A stretch of 63,633 nucleotides of DNA from Brachyspira innocens ATCC 29796 (GTDB taxonomy: Bacteria; Spirochaetota; Brachyspiria; Brachyspirales; Brachyspiraceae), in NCBI RefSeq assembly GCF_000384655.1, contig NZ_ARQI01000116.1, positions 1-63,633 of the forward strand, read 5' to 3'. Every line of letters begins with the position of its first letter. Positions within the stretch are counted from its first letter, which is position 1. This document shows positions 1 through 8,229 of the stretch, in pieces. The position numbers and the translations under genes are program-made. The notes under the pieces are model-generated. The model was not told the origin of the DNA. It ran no database searches and saw only the letters and a program-made list of their open reading frames with translations.

Positions 1-981
1 ATAAAAGAAGAATTACCAGAAGAAGAAATCATCAATAATGAAGAAGATTTGACAGACGAAGACAAGGCTATGTATGAGGGCTATTTGGATAAAGTAGACA
101 ATCATGCAGAGGAAGATTTATCTGAAGAAGAAAAAGCGATGTATCATAGTTATTTGAACTCTGAACATCAAACTACTTCAGATGAAGAAGAAACATCAGA
201 AAAACCAACAGTAGATAATGATGAATTACAAGAAGAAGTTAAAGAAAATGATAAAAAAGATGATTTAAAAGACGATGATATACTTGAAGAAAAAGAAATA
301 TATGAAAACAATGTGGATAAAACAGAAGATAATACTGTAGATGAAGATCTTCAAAGTATTTTATCCACTGATGATGCTAAAATAGATGAGATACGTGATT
401 CTGATTTAAATATGCTTGAAAATATTATCAAGGGTAATGAAGAGGAAGACGGAGAAGAACTTATACGTATAGCTGATAATAAAAATGAAAATAATGCTCA
501 AGAAGAAACTAAAGTTAAATCTGTAGAAAATTTTGATTCTATGGAAGAGCTTTTAAATAAGGAGACGAATATGTCTGAAGAAAAAGAATTACAAACTATA
601 GAGAAAGATAATGTAGACAGCAGTGTAGCGGTTGAAGATGAGTTTAAATTGGGTGATGATAATGGACCTATACTAATTGAAGAAGAAGAACATAAGCCTT
701 CCAATAGCAGTGATGATGATGATTTTGACGGAGAGATAACTCAATCTGATTTGGATTATGCTATCAAATTATTTGAGTCAGAAGAAACAAGCGGAAGCAG
801 TAATGAATACAGTTCTAAACAGGATATTTTATTATCAGAAAATGAAATTAATAAATTTAAAAAGCTCTTTGGTTATTTCAAAAATATAGTAGAAAAGATG
901 TCGCCTGAGGATTTAAATGACTTCTCTAAAACAGAGTTTTATGATATGTATTCATCATTATTTAGGAAATTTAGTGATTAA
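1..981 (+). CDS. Acidic repeat-containing protein, 5' end outside the window
   Basis: The frame is open from base 1, so the gene starts upstream; 326 codons are visible before TAA at 979-981. The protein is dominated by Asp, Glu and Asn. A motif of the form EEDL-(T/S)-(D/E)-E-x-KAMY-xx-YL occurs twice, 23 residues apart (visible residues 14-29 and 37-52), and more copies may lie upstream. The last 50 residues are more ordered, with alternating helix-like hydrophobics (KLFGYFKNIVEKM). No enzymatic motif, signal peptide or membrane segment is visible. The internal TTG at 49 is only the first start-like codon inside the window, not a likely true start. Function is unknown; it may be a structural or scaffold protein. 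It ends just before a strong terminator. Confidence 0.75.
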   Translation: MKEELPEEEIINNEEDLTDEDKAMYEGYLDKVDNHAEEDLSEEEKAMYHSYLNSEHQTTSDEEETSEKPTVDNDELQEEVKENDKKDDLKDDDILEEKEIYENNVDKTEDNTVDEDLQSILSTDDAKIDEIRDSDLNMLENIIKGNEEEDGEELIRIADNKNENNAQEETKVKSVENFDSMEELLNKETNMSEEKELQTIEKDNVDSSVAVEDEFKLGDDNGPILIEEEEHKPSNSSDDDDFDGEITQSDLDYAIKLFESEETSGSSNEYSSKQDILLSENEINKFKKLFGYFKNIVEKMSPEDLNDFSKTEFYDMYSSLFRKFSD

Positions 982-989
982 AAATAAAA

Positions 990-1014
990 GGGGCTTAAAT
1001 AAGCCCCTTTTTTA
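990..1014 (+). terminator. Rho-independent terminator
   Basis: A 7-bp stem (GGGGCTT / AAGCCCC) with a 4-nt AAAT loop is followed by six T residues. It lies 9 bases after the stop of the acidic protein. The stem is preceded by A-rich sequence, so it could also serve pyrR transcription from the other side. Confidence 0.9.
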
Positions 1015-1102
1015 TTATAACCTATTATTATCTATTGCGATTTTTTACATGTATATAGTTATATTATTGTGTAATTGTGTAAAATACATAATTGCAACAT
1101 CT

Positions 1103-1630
1103 CTAATTTCTATCTTTTAAAAGTACCAAATCTTCACCTTCCAATTCCTTCACTCTTACAGATACATACTGATCTTCTGGTACATTAAGAGCAAGTCCAA
1201 CATAATTAGCAGATACAGGAAGTTCTCTTCCGAATCTATCAACCAATACCAATAATGCTACTTTTTTAGGTCTTCCATATTCAAATAAAGCATTCAAAGC
1301 CGCCCTAATAGTTCTTCCTGTATAAAGTACATCATCTACAAGAAGTATAGTTTTTCCAGTAATATCAAAAGGTATATCAGTTTCTTTAATTTCAGGAAAC
1401 TCTGAAAGAGAAGATAAATCATCTCTATAAAGATTAATGTCTATTGCCCCAATAGGTATTTCTGTTTTTACTTTTTCTTCTAAAAGTTTTTTTAATCTTA
1501 TACCAAGAAAATCACCGCGTCTTCTTATTCCTACAATAGCGAGCTTTTCAATATCTTCTTTTTCTATGATTTCGGCTGCTAATCTAGGAAGAACTTTTTC
1601 ATATTCTTCAGCTTTTAATAAAACTCTCAT
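1103..1630 (-). CDS. pyrR: PyrR: pyrimidine regulator / uracil phosphoribosyltransferase
   Basis: This 175-residue protein has the normal PyrR length. The PRPP-binding loop of type I phosphoribosyltransferases is clear at residues 97-110 (ILLVDDVLYTGRTIRA), and the IRRRGD segment near residue 36-40 is typical of PyrR. In Firmicutes the family binds the 5' leader of pyr mRNA in response to UMP and also makes UMP from uracil and PRPP. No pyr biosynthetic gene or PyrR-binding leader is seen next to it, so here it may act mainly in uracil salvage (inference). The ATG is preceded by AAGGAG at good spacing. It is a single gene between the acidic-protein gene and fliL. Confidence 0.92.
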   Translation of the reverse strand: MRVLLKAEEYEKVLPRLAAEIIEKEDIEKLAIVGIRRRGDFLGIRLKKLLEEKVKTEIPIGAIDINLYRDDLSSLSEFPEIKETDIPFDITGKTILLVDDVLYTGRTIRAALNALFEYGRPKKVALLVLVDRFGRELPVSANYVGLALNVPEDQYVSVRVKELEGEDLVLLKDRN

Positions 1631-1818
1631 TTTAATACTCCTTAAGATATTGCTTTATTTTTATGAAATTAATCAATTTTTAAAGATTATAACGATTAAA
1701 AAGAAAAAAATCAACATAATTATTTTTTTACTTTTGCATAAAAAATATGTTAAGTGTTTTGATACTTTACCGATATTATATATAAGGACAGTAAAAAAAG
1801 TTAAAGTTAACATAAGAG

Positions 1819-1847
1819 TTGCTAATTTTATTTTACTGTTATATAAT
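1819..1847 (+). promoter_or_regulatory. Sigma70-type promoter for fliL operon
   Basis: TTGCTA at 1819-1824 and TATAAT at 1842-1847 are separated by 17 bases, upstream of the fliL ribosome site (GAGG, about 1872). A second possible promoter lies just upstream (TTGATA at 1759, TATAAG at 1781, 16-base spacer). This suggests that the flagellar switch genes here are driven by the housekeeping sigma factor. Confidence 0.65.
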
Positions 1848-1883
1848 TGAAAACAAACATATTAATTTAAGTGAGGAAATTAT

Positions 1884-2432
1884 ATGGCAGACGAAGAAAA
1901 CTTAGACGAAGAATTGGATGAAGGCGAAGAAGAGCAAGCCGAAGCTGCACCAAAGAAGAAATTTGGTTTAAGCCCTATGATTGTAAAAATCCTTATGGGA
2001 GTTGCTGCCATTTTAGTTGTGGCTTTAATATCTGGGCTTATAGCATTTTTTGTTTCTAAAAGTGTAGGCAAAGCTGCAGGGGTTCAAGGCGGAGTAGTGG
2101 ATGATATGGTAAAACAGCCGCCTCCATCAATATATCGTATAGATCCAGAGTTCAATGTAAACACAGCTGACATGGACGTAGCTAGATATGTAAAGGTAAG
2201 TATAATATTAACTTATACTACTAATGTGAAACAGCTTGCAGTAGAACTTCCAGAAAGATTCTATATGATAAGAGACAGAATTACTACAATACTTAGTTCT
2301 TATACTTATGATCAGTTAAGAACTAATGAAGGCAGAGAGCAGTTAAAAGCTGATATTAAGCGAGAGATTAATAGTATGCTTAGAAATGGTCAAATAGATG
2401 GTATATTATTTGATAACTTCTTATTAAGCTAA
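1884..2432 (+). CDS. fliL: FliL, flagellar basal-body associated protein
   Basis: The 182-residue protein has an acidic cytoplasmic N-terminus (residues 1-27), one membrane helix (about 32-57) and a periplasmic domain. The FliL-type pattern is visible: YRIDPEFNVNTAD, RYVKVSIILTYT, then IRDRITTILSS and the REQLKADIKREIN helix. FliL surrounds the stator of the flagellar motor and helps torque generation; in spirochaetes the flagella are periplasmic. It is the first gene of fliL-fliM-fliY, 41 bases before fliM, the usual order. The start is set by GAGG 8 bases upstream and by the conserved membrane topology. Confidence 0.93.
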   Translation: MADEENLDEELDEGEEEQAEAAPKKKFGLSPMIVKILMGVAAILVVALISGLIAFFVSKSVGKAAGVQGGVVDDMVKQPPPSIYRIDPEFNVNTADMDVARYVKVSIILTYTTNVKQLAVELPERFYMIRDRITTILSSYTYDQLRTNEGREQLKADIKREINSMLRNGQIDGILFDNFLLS

Positions 2433-2473
2433 TTAAAGAAGAACGGAAAAAATATTTATAGAAGGATACTCGT

Positions 2474-3505
2474 ATGACAGAAGTATTGTCACAAAGCGAA
2501 ATAGATGCGTTACTAAGTGCTATATCATCTGGTGAAAGTTTAGATAATATTGATACTAAACGTGTAGAAGTAGAGCATAGAAAGATAAAGATATACGACT
2601 TCAAACGTCCGGATAAGTTTTCAAAAGACCAAATTAGAACGCTTCAAATGATGCATGAAAACTTCGCACGTGTTACTACAACTTCATTATCAGCACAATT
2701 AAGAACATTAGTAGGTATTCACGTAGCAAGCGTAGACCAGCTTACTTATGAAGAGTTTATAAGAAGTGTTAGTAATCCTTCTACTTTGGCTATAGTTAGT
2801 ATGGACCCTTTGAAAGGCAGTTCTATACTAGAGATTGACCCATCTATCACTTTTACTATAATTGATAGATTGTTTGGGGGACCTGGTGAGAGTCCTAAGA
2901 ATTTAAATAGGGAGCTTACAGATATTGAGTTATCAGTTATGGAAGGTATTATAGTAAGAATACTTGGTAACTTAAGGGAGGCTTGGTCTCAGGTAATAGA
3001 CTTAAGACCGCGTTTGGGTTCTATAGAAACTAACCCTCAGTTTGCTCAGATGGTTAGCCCTAATGACATGGTTGTACTTATTACTTTAGAGACTAAAGTA
3101 GCCGATGTGGAAGGTATGATGAACTTTTGTATACCATATATTACTATTGAGCCTATACTTTCTAAGTTTTCAGCTCAGTATTGGTATGCATCTATTAGAA
3201 GAGGAAGCACTAGCGAAAATTTAAAGATAATAAAAGAAAAATTACAAAATATATTTGTTGAAACTTCGGCGGAACTTGGATCTATGCAATTACCGCTATC
3301 AGACATTCTCAATCTTCAGAAAGGCGATGTTGTTAAGTTTACTGATACTAAGATTACAGATCCTGTTATATTCAAGATAGGAAACAGAAAGAAATTCTTA
3401 TGTCGTCCTGGTATATCAGGCAGCAGAATGGCTGTACAGCTTACAGGTGTTATGGATGGAGAGGCTGATATAACCGAAGACGATTTATTAAAAGAGGAGG
3501 ATTAA
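2474..3505 (+). CDS. fliM: FliM, flagellar motor switch protein
   Basis: At 343 residues the protein has the usual FliM length. The N-terminal motif LSQSEIDALLSA (residues 5-16) is the CheY-P binding segment. A CheC-like middle domain follows, with the conserved loop FGGPGES near residues 134-140. The C-terminal SpoA domain covers roughly residues 255-335 (ETSAELGSMQLPLSDILNLQKGDVV). FliM forms the C-ring with FliG and FliN/FliY and changes rotation direction when CheY-P binds. It sits between fliL and fliY in the expected order, with 4 bases between its stop and the next start. Confidence 0.96.
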   Translation: MTEVLSQSEIDALLSAISSGESLDNIDTKRVEVEHRKIKIYDFKRPDKFSKDQIRTLQMMHENFARVTTTSLSAQLRTLVGIHVASVDQLTYEEFIRSVSNPSTLAIVSMDPLKGSSILEIDPSITFTIIDRLFGGPGESPKNLNRELTDIELSVMEGIIVRILGNLREAWSQVIDLRPRLGSIETNPQFAQMVSPNDMVVLITLETKVADVEGMMNFCIPYITIEPILSKFSAQYWYASIRRGSTSENLKIIKEKLQNIFVETSAELGSMQLPLSDILNLQKGDVVKFTDTKITDPVIFKIGNRKKFLCRPGISGSRMAVQLTGVMDGEADITEDDLLKEED

Positions 3506-3509
3506 GGTT

Positions 3510-4589
3510 ATGATGAGTGACGGTGCATTATCTCAAGACGAAATAGAAGCTTTGCTAAAAGGTGCCGATGAAGCTTTTGGAGGCGATTCCAAAACATCTA
3601 GTAATGGCGGCGGAAATGTAGATAAACAACTTTTTAATGAAGCTGCTAAAATGATAGCAGAAAACCAAGCATTTTCGCTATCATCTATTTCTACTAAAAG
3701 TGTATCCATTACTAATATTACTACTACAGTTGGAGATGTTAATAACTTACATCAAATGCTTTCTGGTAAAATGATAGAAGCTAAAGTAGGTTATACAGGC
3801 TCTATTACTGGAAATGTTTACTATTTCATGGGAGAAAATGAGGCTTTAATAGTTGCTTCTCTTATGATGGGACAAAAAGAAGCTGCTTTAAATGATATGG
3901 TAGCTCAGGTATTAAAAGAGGCTTTCTCTCAAATGGTGGGAGTTTCTGACAGTGCTTTATCTTCTAGGTTTGGAGGCAGTTTTACTAATTCTCCTATAGA
4001 AACTTCTATACTAGAAGATGCTTTCAGTATTAATATACCTGGACCTTTGGCTATAGTAAGCGGTTCTTTGTCTATTGAAGGTGAAGTGGAAAATGCTCCA
4101 TATGTATTTGCTTTGGAACTGCCTTTATTACAAAGCCTTTTAGGTTCTGCTTCTTCATCTTCTCAAGCTCCTGCTTCAAATGCAGCAGCTTCTAGTGCTA
4201 GCAGTAGTGCTGCTTCAAACCCTATGGCTGGACTTGTAGATAATCAGGCATTTGATTCTGGTCCTCAGCTTGGCGTACAGCATGCAGAGTTTAATTCTTT
4301 AATGCCTGCTTCTGATGTACAAGGAACTGGTAATATCGGTCTTCTTATGGACGTTACCATGAATATGACCGTAGAACTAGGAAGAGCTACTATGACTATC
4401 AGAGATATTTTAGGACTTGGTGAAGGTTCTATCATAGAGCTTCAAAAATTAGCTGGTGAGCCTGTAGATTTGCTTGTTAATGGTAAATTAATAGCTAAAG
4501 GTGAGGTTGTAGTAATAGATGAAAACTTCGGTGTTCGTGTTACTGATATTATTAATCCTATGGACAGACTTACTAATAAACCTAGATAA
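3510..4589 (+). CDS. fliY: FliY/FliN-type motor switch protein with CheC-like domain
   Basis: This 359-residue protein combines three parts: an N-terminal FliM-like motif (ALSQDEIEALLKGA, residues 6-19), a CheC-like middle region (about residues 45-210), and a C-terminal SpoA domain (about 273-350, with the ELGRATMTIRDILGLGEGS and [17 protein letters not shown] motifs). A low-complexity Ala/Ser linker (about 213-238) joins the last two. This is the FliY architecture, larger than simple FliN. In other bacteria FliY can dephosphorylate CheY-P; whether the catalytic Glu/Asn pairs remain was not settled here. Two ATG codons stand in tandem at 3510 and 3513, and GAGGAGG lies just upstream in the end of fliM. 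Confidence 0.9.
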   Translation: MMSDGALSQDEIEALLKGADEAFGGDSKTSSNGGGNVDKQLFNEAAKMIAENQAFSLSSISTKSVSITNITTTVGDVNNLHQMLSGKMIEAKVGYTGSITGNVYYFMGENEALIVASLMMGQKEAALNDMVAQVLKEAFSQMVGVSDSALSSRFGGSFTNSPIETSILEDAFSINIPGPLAIVSGSLSIEGEVENAPYVFALELPLLQSLLGSASSSSQAPASNAAASSASSSAASNPMAGLVDNQAFDSGPQLGVQHAEFNSLMPASDVQGTGNIGLLMDVTMNMTVELGRATMTIRDILGLGEGSIIELQKLAGEPVDLLVNGKLIAKGEVVVIDENFGVRVTDIINPMDRLTNKPR

Positions 4590-4618
4590 TATAAGTTAAA
4601 ATAATTACCAATAAATTA

Positions 4619-4646
4619 AAGCGGGGACTAAAATCCTCGCTTTTTT
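4619..4646 (+). terminator. Rho-independent terminator after fliY
   Basis: The stem AGCGGGGA / TCCTCGCT (one G-T pair) is followed by six T residues. It separates fliL-fliM-fliY from the second fliN gene. Confidence 0.85.
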
Positions 4647-4683
4647 ATTTTAAATAAATAATAAAATTTTTTTTATAACTTAA

Positions 4684-4711
4684 TTGAAATTATATTTTAA
4701 ACATATATAAT
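4684..4711 (+). promoter_or_regulatory. Promoter of the second fliN gene
   Basis: TTGAAA (4684-4689) and TATAAT (4706-4711) with a 16-base spacer lie 31 bases upstream of the ATG at 4743. Together with the preceding terminator this makes the second fliN an independent transcription unit. Confidence 0.65.
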
Positions 4712-4742
4712 ATACTTATTATAAATATACAGAAGTAAAATA

Positions 4743-5075
4743 ATGGCAGATAAAAAGACAGTAACTAATAATCCTAACAATTCAGGCAATATCAGTTTGC
4801 TTATGGACGTTACTATTAATGTAACTGTAGAATTAGGAAGAGCACGTTTAACTGTAAGAGAAATATTAAGTCTCGGAGAGGGTTCTATTATAGAGCTTCA
4901 GAAATTGGCGGGTGAGCCTGTAGATTTGCTTGTTAATGGTAAGCTTATAGCAAGAGGGGAAGTTGTTGTAATAGATGAATGTTTCGGTGTGCGTATTACA
5001 GAAATTGCTGATTCTATAAATAACATAGTTCCAGAAAAATCTGAAGAAGAAAAGTCCAAAGAAGAAATTAAATAA
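4743..5075 (+). CDS. fliN: FliN, short SpoA-domain switch protein (paralogue of FliY C-terminus)
   Basis: The 110-residue protein is almost only a SpoA domain (residues 17-95). It is nearly identical to the last 85 residues of the FliY-like protein just upstream, for example the stretch [20 protein letters not shown] in both. SpoA domains build the lower C-ring and bind FliH. An acidic Lys/Glu tail (residues 96-110) is unique to this copy. Both the nucleotide and protein similarity point to a local duplication. The gene has its own promoter and follows a terminator, so the FliN:FliY ratio can be set separately. No clear Shine-Dalgarno site precedes the ATG. Confidence 0.93.
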   Translation: MADKKTVTNNPNNSGNISLLMDVTINVTVELGRARLTVREILSLGEGSIIELQKLAGEPVDLLVNGKLIARGEVVVIDECFGVRITEIADSINNIVPEKSEEEKSKEEIK

Positions 5076-5136
5076 TTAAAAATTATTTTTGTCATTTTAT
5101 ATAAAATTGTGTTATAAAATTTTGGAGATATTCATT

Positions 5137-5643
5137 ATGGAAGATAAATATAAAAATGCAGTTCATTATATAATAGATAAATGTGAAAATCCTTATAAAT
5201 TAGGTTCTATAAAATTAAATAAAATATTATTATTTACAGATGGTATTTTACTTAGAAAAACTGGTAAAACATTAACGGAAGATACATATATAAAAAGACA
5301 ATTTGGTCCTGTACCTAAGAATATATTAAAAATTTTAAATATACTCAAGAATGATAATGCTATAGCTATAAGAGAGGGAGAAAAGAATAATGATGCCCGT
5401 TTATTTTTTAGCTTAAAAGAGCCTGATATATCAAATTTATCGTCAATAGAAATAGATGCTCTATACACTGTTACAATGCATATATATAATAATTTTAAAG
5501 CAAAAGAAATTAGTGATATAAGTCACCAATTTAAAATATGGGATTTTCTTAATATAGGAGATGAAGTAGATTTATATCCATATTTTATTTCTGAAGAGGC
5601 AGAAATAACAAAAGAAGATATTGATTGGGCTTTAAGTGTATAG
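5137..5643 (+). CDS. Panacea-domain (SocA-like) antitoxin candidate
   Basis: The protein of 168 residues shows the Panacea/SocA (former DUF4065) pattern: a helix-turn region with KLNKILLFTDGILLRKTGK (residues 24-42), then EDTYIKRQFGPVPKNI, where the GPVP turn is the family hallmark. The open frame extends 16 codons further upstream, but the ATG at 5137 has GGAG 10 bases before it and begins the conserved domain, so it is preferred. Panacea proteins are known as antitoxins of diverse toxins (PanA of PanAT pairs) or as proteolysis adaptors (SocA). The gene directly downstream (5658) is small and could be its partner (inference). Confidence 0.8.
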   Translation: MEDKYKNAVHYIIDKCENPYKLGSIKLNKILLFTDGILLRKTGKTLTEDTYIKRQFGPVPKNILKILNILKNDNAIAIREGEKNNDARLFFSLKEPDISNLSSIEIDALYTVTMHIYNNFKAKEISDISHQFKIWDFLNIGDEVDLYPYFISEEAEITKEDIDWALSV

Positions 5644-5657
5644 AGGGTTTATATTTG

Positions 5658-5978
5658 ATGTCTATCGGAATTATTATAGATGATAATGTAAATAAGTATA
5701 AAGATATTATTATAAAAGAGTATGCTCATTTTTCAAAACTTTATGATTCTATATATAAAAAAATAGCTTCTGGAGAGAAAGGCGAGCAGATAAAAGAAGA
5801 TACTTTTTTGTTTAAAGAGAGGGATTTATATTCTGATACTAGTAAACAAATAGAAGTTACTGTTTTATTTTCAAGAAAAGCTCTAAAGAATAATAATGAT
5901 ATTCTTATAGAAATTAGGATAATAGCTTTCAAATTTAAAGATTTAAATAATGGCAATATTATAATTTCTAATAATTAA
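5658..5978 (+). CDS. Small protein paired with the Panacea gene, possible toxin
   Basis: A 106-residue protein starts 14 bases after the Panacea gene, with GAGGG overlapping the end of that gene's stop. The frame is open 11 codons further upstream, but the ATG at 5658 fits the ribosome site. It has a hydrophobic start (SIGIIID), then mixed helices and a beta-rich end (QIEVTVLFSR, ILIEIRIIAFKF). No known toxin fold or catalytic motif is recognised. The tight coupling and size fit the second gene of a PanAT-type operon, but the function is inferred only from the neighbour. Pairing with a Panacea protein is the reason to test it. Confidence 0.65.
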   Translation: MSIGIIIDDNVNKYKDIIIKEYAHFSKLYDSIYKKIASGEKGEQIKEDTFLFKERDLYSDTSKQIEVTVLFSRKALKNNNDILIEIRIIAFKFKDLNNGNIIISNN

Positions 5979-6077
5979 TTAAAAAATATTTATTTGTGTA
6001 ATATCATCAGTTTATAATATAAAAATTATTTACTTGGGCTTTAATTTAATAAAATTCTTTACGATAATTTAATTACT

Positions 6078-7022
6078 ATGAATAACAAAAACCGTTTTAT
6101 AATTTTTTCAGTAGTTATTATCGTTTTAATAATTGTATCTTTCTCATCGCTTATTGTTACAGCAAATACTAAAGTTTCTGAAAATATAGTAAGAGAAAGC
6201 GAAGTAAATAAAGTTTCTACGCCTAGTGAGAAATTTAATGATATAATAGAAAATAGAAAAATTAGGATACTTATAGATCCAGGTCATAATGCTGCTACAA
6301 AAGGAGCATTAGGATATTTGGGTTATGAATATTATGTTAATTTAAGAGTAGCTAGAGAATTAGCTAAAATACTTTCAGAAGATGACAGATTTGAATATTT
6401 TTTAAGCAGAGACGGAGCATATTACAGCAGACCTATTAAAGAATATATGACTAATAATTATGCTGAGCTTTTAGGAATATACAATACAAAAGTAAAAGGC
6501 GAAGAGAGAAGCGGAAATTTAACAAGATATCAGACTTTAGAGATGTATGCTATAAGACATTATGCTATAGATAATAATTTTGACCTTTTGCTTAGTATAC
6601 ATTTTGATTATATGCCTTATATCAGTAGAAGGGCTAAAACTTCTGGTTTTCATGTTATAGTAAGTCCTTATAATAAAGAGTTTCCAGCTTCTATGCAGGT
6701 TGCTTATAAATTATCTGAACATATGCAGGAAAAATATAAAATCTCTCCTGTTATAGGTCATGACAGAGTACTTCCTAATAATGTATGGAAATTTTATGAT
6801 AAAGATGAATTAATTAAAGAAGGAATATCTTTGAGAGGATTAATAGTTATAGGCGATGCTTATGAAAATGCTTATAATAAACAGGAAATAAAAAAAGATG
6901 TGCCTTCAGTACTTATAGAATCTGCTTTTATACATGAATGGCAGTTTGGAAGCATCAAAGCTATAAGAGAATTAGCAAATCAAATGTATGAGGCTTTGGT
7001 TGATGTATATACTACAAAATAG
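6078..7022 (+). CDS. N-acetylmuramoyl-L-alanine amidase (Amidase_3)
   Basis: The protein of 314 residues has an N-terminal membrane anchor or signal (about residues 7-28), then a zinc amidase domain. The zinc-binding landmarks are IDPGHN (His70), LLLSIHFDY (second His) and the late acidic motif SVLIESAFIHE. Such enzymes cut the bond between MurNAc and L-Ala in peptidoglycan and act in cell separation. A stretch between the first and second motifs (FLSRDGAYYSRPIKEYM) is longer than in classical AmiC, so the substrate site may differ. The next gene encodes a LytM-fold protein lacking zinc ligands, which may regulate it (inference). Confidence 0.88.
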   Translation: MNNKNRFIIFSVVIIVLIIVSFSSLIVTANTKVSENIVRESEVNKVSTPSEKFNDIIENRKIRILIDPGHNAATKGALGYLGYEYYVNLRVARELAKILSEDDRFEYFLSRDGAYYSRPIKEYMTNNYAELLGIYNTKVKGEERSGNLTRYQTLEMYAIRHYAIDNNFDLLLSIHFDYMPYISRRAKTSGFHVIVSPYNKEFPASMQVAYKLSEHMQEKYKISPVIGHDRVLPNNVWKFYDKDELIKEGISLRGLIVIGDAYENAYNKQEIKKDVPSVLIESAFIHEWQFGSIKAIRELANQMYEALVDVYTTK

Positions 7023-7045
7023 GCATTTTAACTGTTTTATTATTA

Positions 7046-7074
7046 TTGATTAAATATCAATATTTTGATAAAAT
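7046..7074 (+). promoter_or_regulatory. Possible promoter before the LytM-like gene
   Basis: TTGATT (7046-7051) and TAAAAT (7069-7074) with a 17-base spacer lie in the 78-base gap after the amidase gene. The -10 is imperfect. Confidence 0.4.
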
Positions 7075-7100
7075 AGTTATCAATTATTAGGCAGCAGATT

Positions 7101-8009
7101 ATGATGCATATAAAAAATAAGAGAAAAAAAAGTAGTAAATATATTAATAAAAAACCTTCTGCGTTTTATTTGTTTTTTAAAAAAATTGGTCAGTTTCTTA
7201 CGCATAAAATATTTTTTATGTTTATACCGCATTCTAAAAAGAAAACTAAAACGTTATCAATTCCAGTATATTCTTTAATTATAATTATTATTATTATTAT
7301 TTCAGCATTACTTTCTACTTTTTCTTTTCTAACCAAAAATACTGTACTTGCAAGTAAAACAGAAATATTAAGCGGAAGCTATAAAGATAAATTGGCAGAG
7401 ATAAATTCATTGGAAACTATTTTTAATTCAGTAGTAACTAATGATTATTATATAATAGATATGTCTAATATTGCTGGTATATTAAAAATAGATAATAATG
7501 CTATATCTTTTTCTAATAACTATGTAGATAATATCATGCTTATGAACTCAAGGGCAGATGAATTAGAAAAAATAAGATTATATTTAGAAGAATTAAGAGC
7601 AAATATCAACTCTAAAAATAATTCGCTTGAATCTATTCCTTCAATACTTCCTATAGATTCAAGATACGCTGTTATATCAAGACCATATCAGGACGGATCT
7701 ATCATATCTAAGGGTATAGGTTTTGAAACTATAGCTGGTACTTTGATAAGAGCGGCTGCTTCAGGTACTGTTAATGATGTGTCATATGATAAAGACAGCG
7801 GATTTACCATCACTATTTATCATAGATTTGGTGTTGTTACAAGATACAGCGGACTTGCTACTTCGGCAGTATCTGAGAAGATGACTGTAAAAAAGGGTGA
7901 AATATTAGGAAATGCCAAGACTGGTATTTTTGACTATGATCTTAAAATAGCTACAAAATATGTTAATCCTTTGATATTTACTACTTTAGAATATGAAGAT
8001 GGAGAATAA
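7101..8009 (+). CDS. Membrane-anchored LytM/M23-fold protein lacking catalytic zinc ligands
   Basis: The protein of 302 residues has a very basic N-terminus, one membrane helix (about 55-75, ending LLSTFSFL), a coiled-coil-prone region (about 90-185) and a LytM fold (about 200-295). The fold is recognised by GTLIRAAASGTVNDVSYD, FTITIYHRFGVVTRYSGL and VKKGEILGNAKTG. The first HxxxD motif is replaced (IGFETIAG) and the HxH motif is replaced (FDYDLKIA), so the peptidase should be inactive. That is the pattern of EnvC/NlpD-type amidase activators: coiled coil plus dead LytM. Its gene follows the amidase gene. The last 17 bases overlap the next gene. Confidence 0.82.
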   Translation: MMHIKNKRKKSSKYINKKPSAFYLFFKKIGQFLTHKIFFMFIPHSKKKTKTLSIPVYSLIIIIIIIISALLSTFSFLTKNTVLASKTEILSGSYKDKLAEINSLETIFNSVVTNDYYIIDMSNIAGILKIDNNAISFSNNYVDNIMLMNSRADELEKIRLYLEELRANINSKNNSLESIPSILPIDSRYAVISRPYQDGSIISKGIGFETIAGTLIRAAASGTVNDVSYDKDSGFTITIYHRFGVVTRYSGLATSAVSEKMTVKKGEILGNAKTGIFDYDLKIATKYVNPLIFTTLEYEDGE

Positions 8010-8226
8010 GAACTTAAAAAACGCTGTAAGATATGCAGCACTTGGAGCTGAGTTTGGAAGTATGGTACTTGGTTTGGCTTTTGTAGGGCATTATGCAGAC
8101 AAACATTTTAACAGCAGGCCTTTATTTACAATAATAGGTATATTTGTTGGTTTTGTTTCTGGTATTTACAGGCTTTACAAGATATCAAAGGCTTTTGATA
8201 AAATGAATAAAAATAATAAGGATTAA
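7993..8226 (+). CDS. AtpZ/AtpI-like two-helix membrane protein
   Basis: This 77-residue protein has two hydrophobic segments (about residues 15-31 and 43-60) with a short polar loop holding HYADKHFNSRP. This is the pattern of AtpZ/AtpI-family proteins (F0F1 ATPase accessory, often annotated AtpZ). No ATP synthase gene is near, so the assignment rests on pattern only. Either ATG 7993 or ATG 7999 could be the start; both overlap the end of the LytM-like gene. pncB starts 3 bases after its stop, indicating one transcript. Confidence 0.7.
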   Translation: MKMENKNLKNAVRYAALGAEFGSMVLGLAFVGHYADKHFNSRPLFTIIGIFVGFVSGIYRLYKISKAFDKMNKNNKD

Positions 8227-8229
8227 ATT

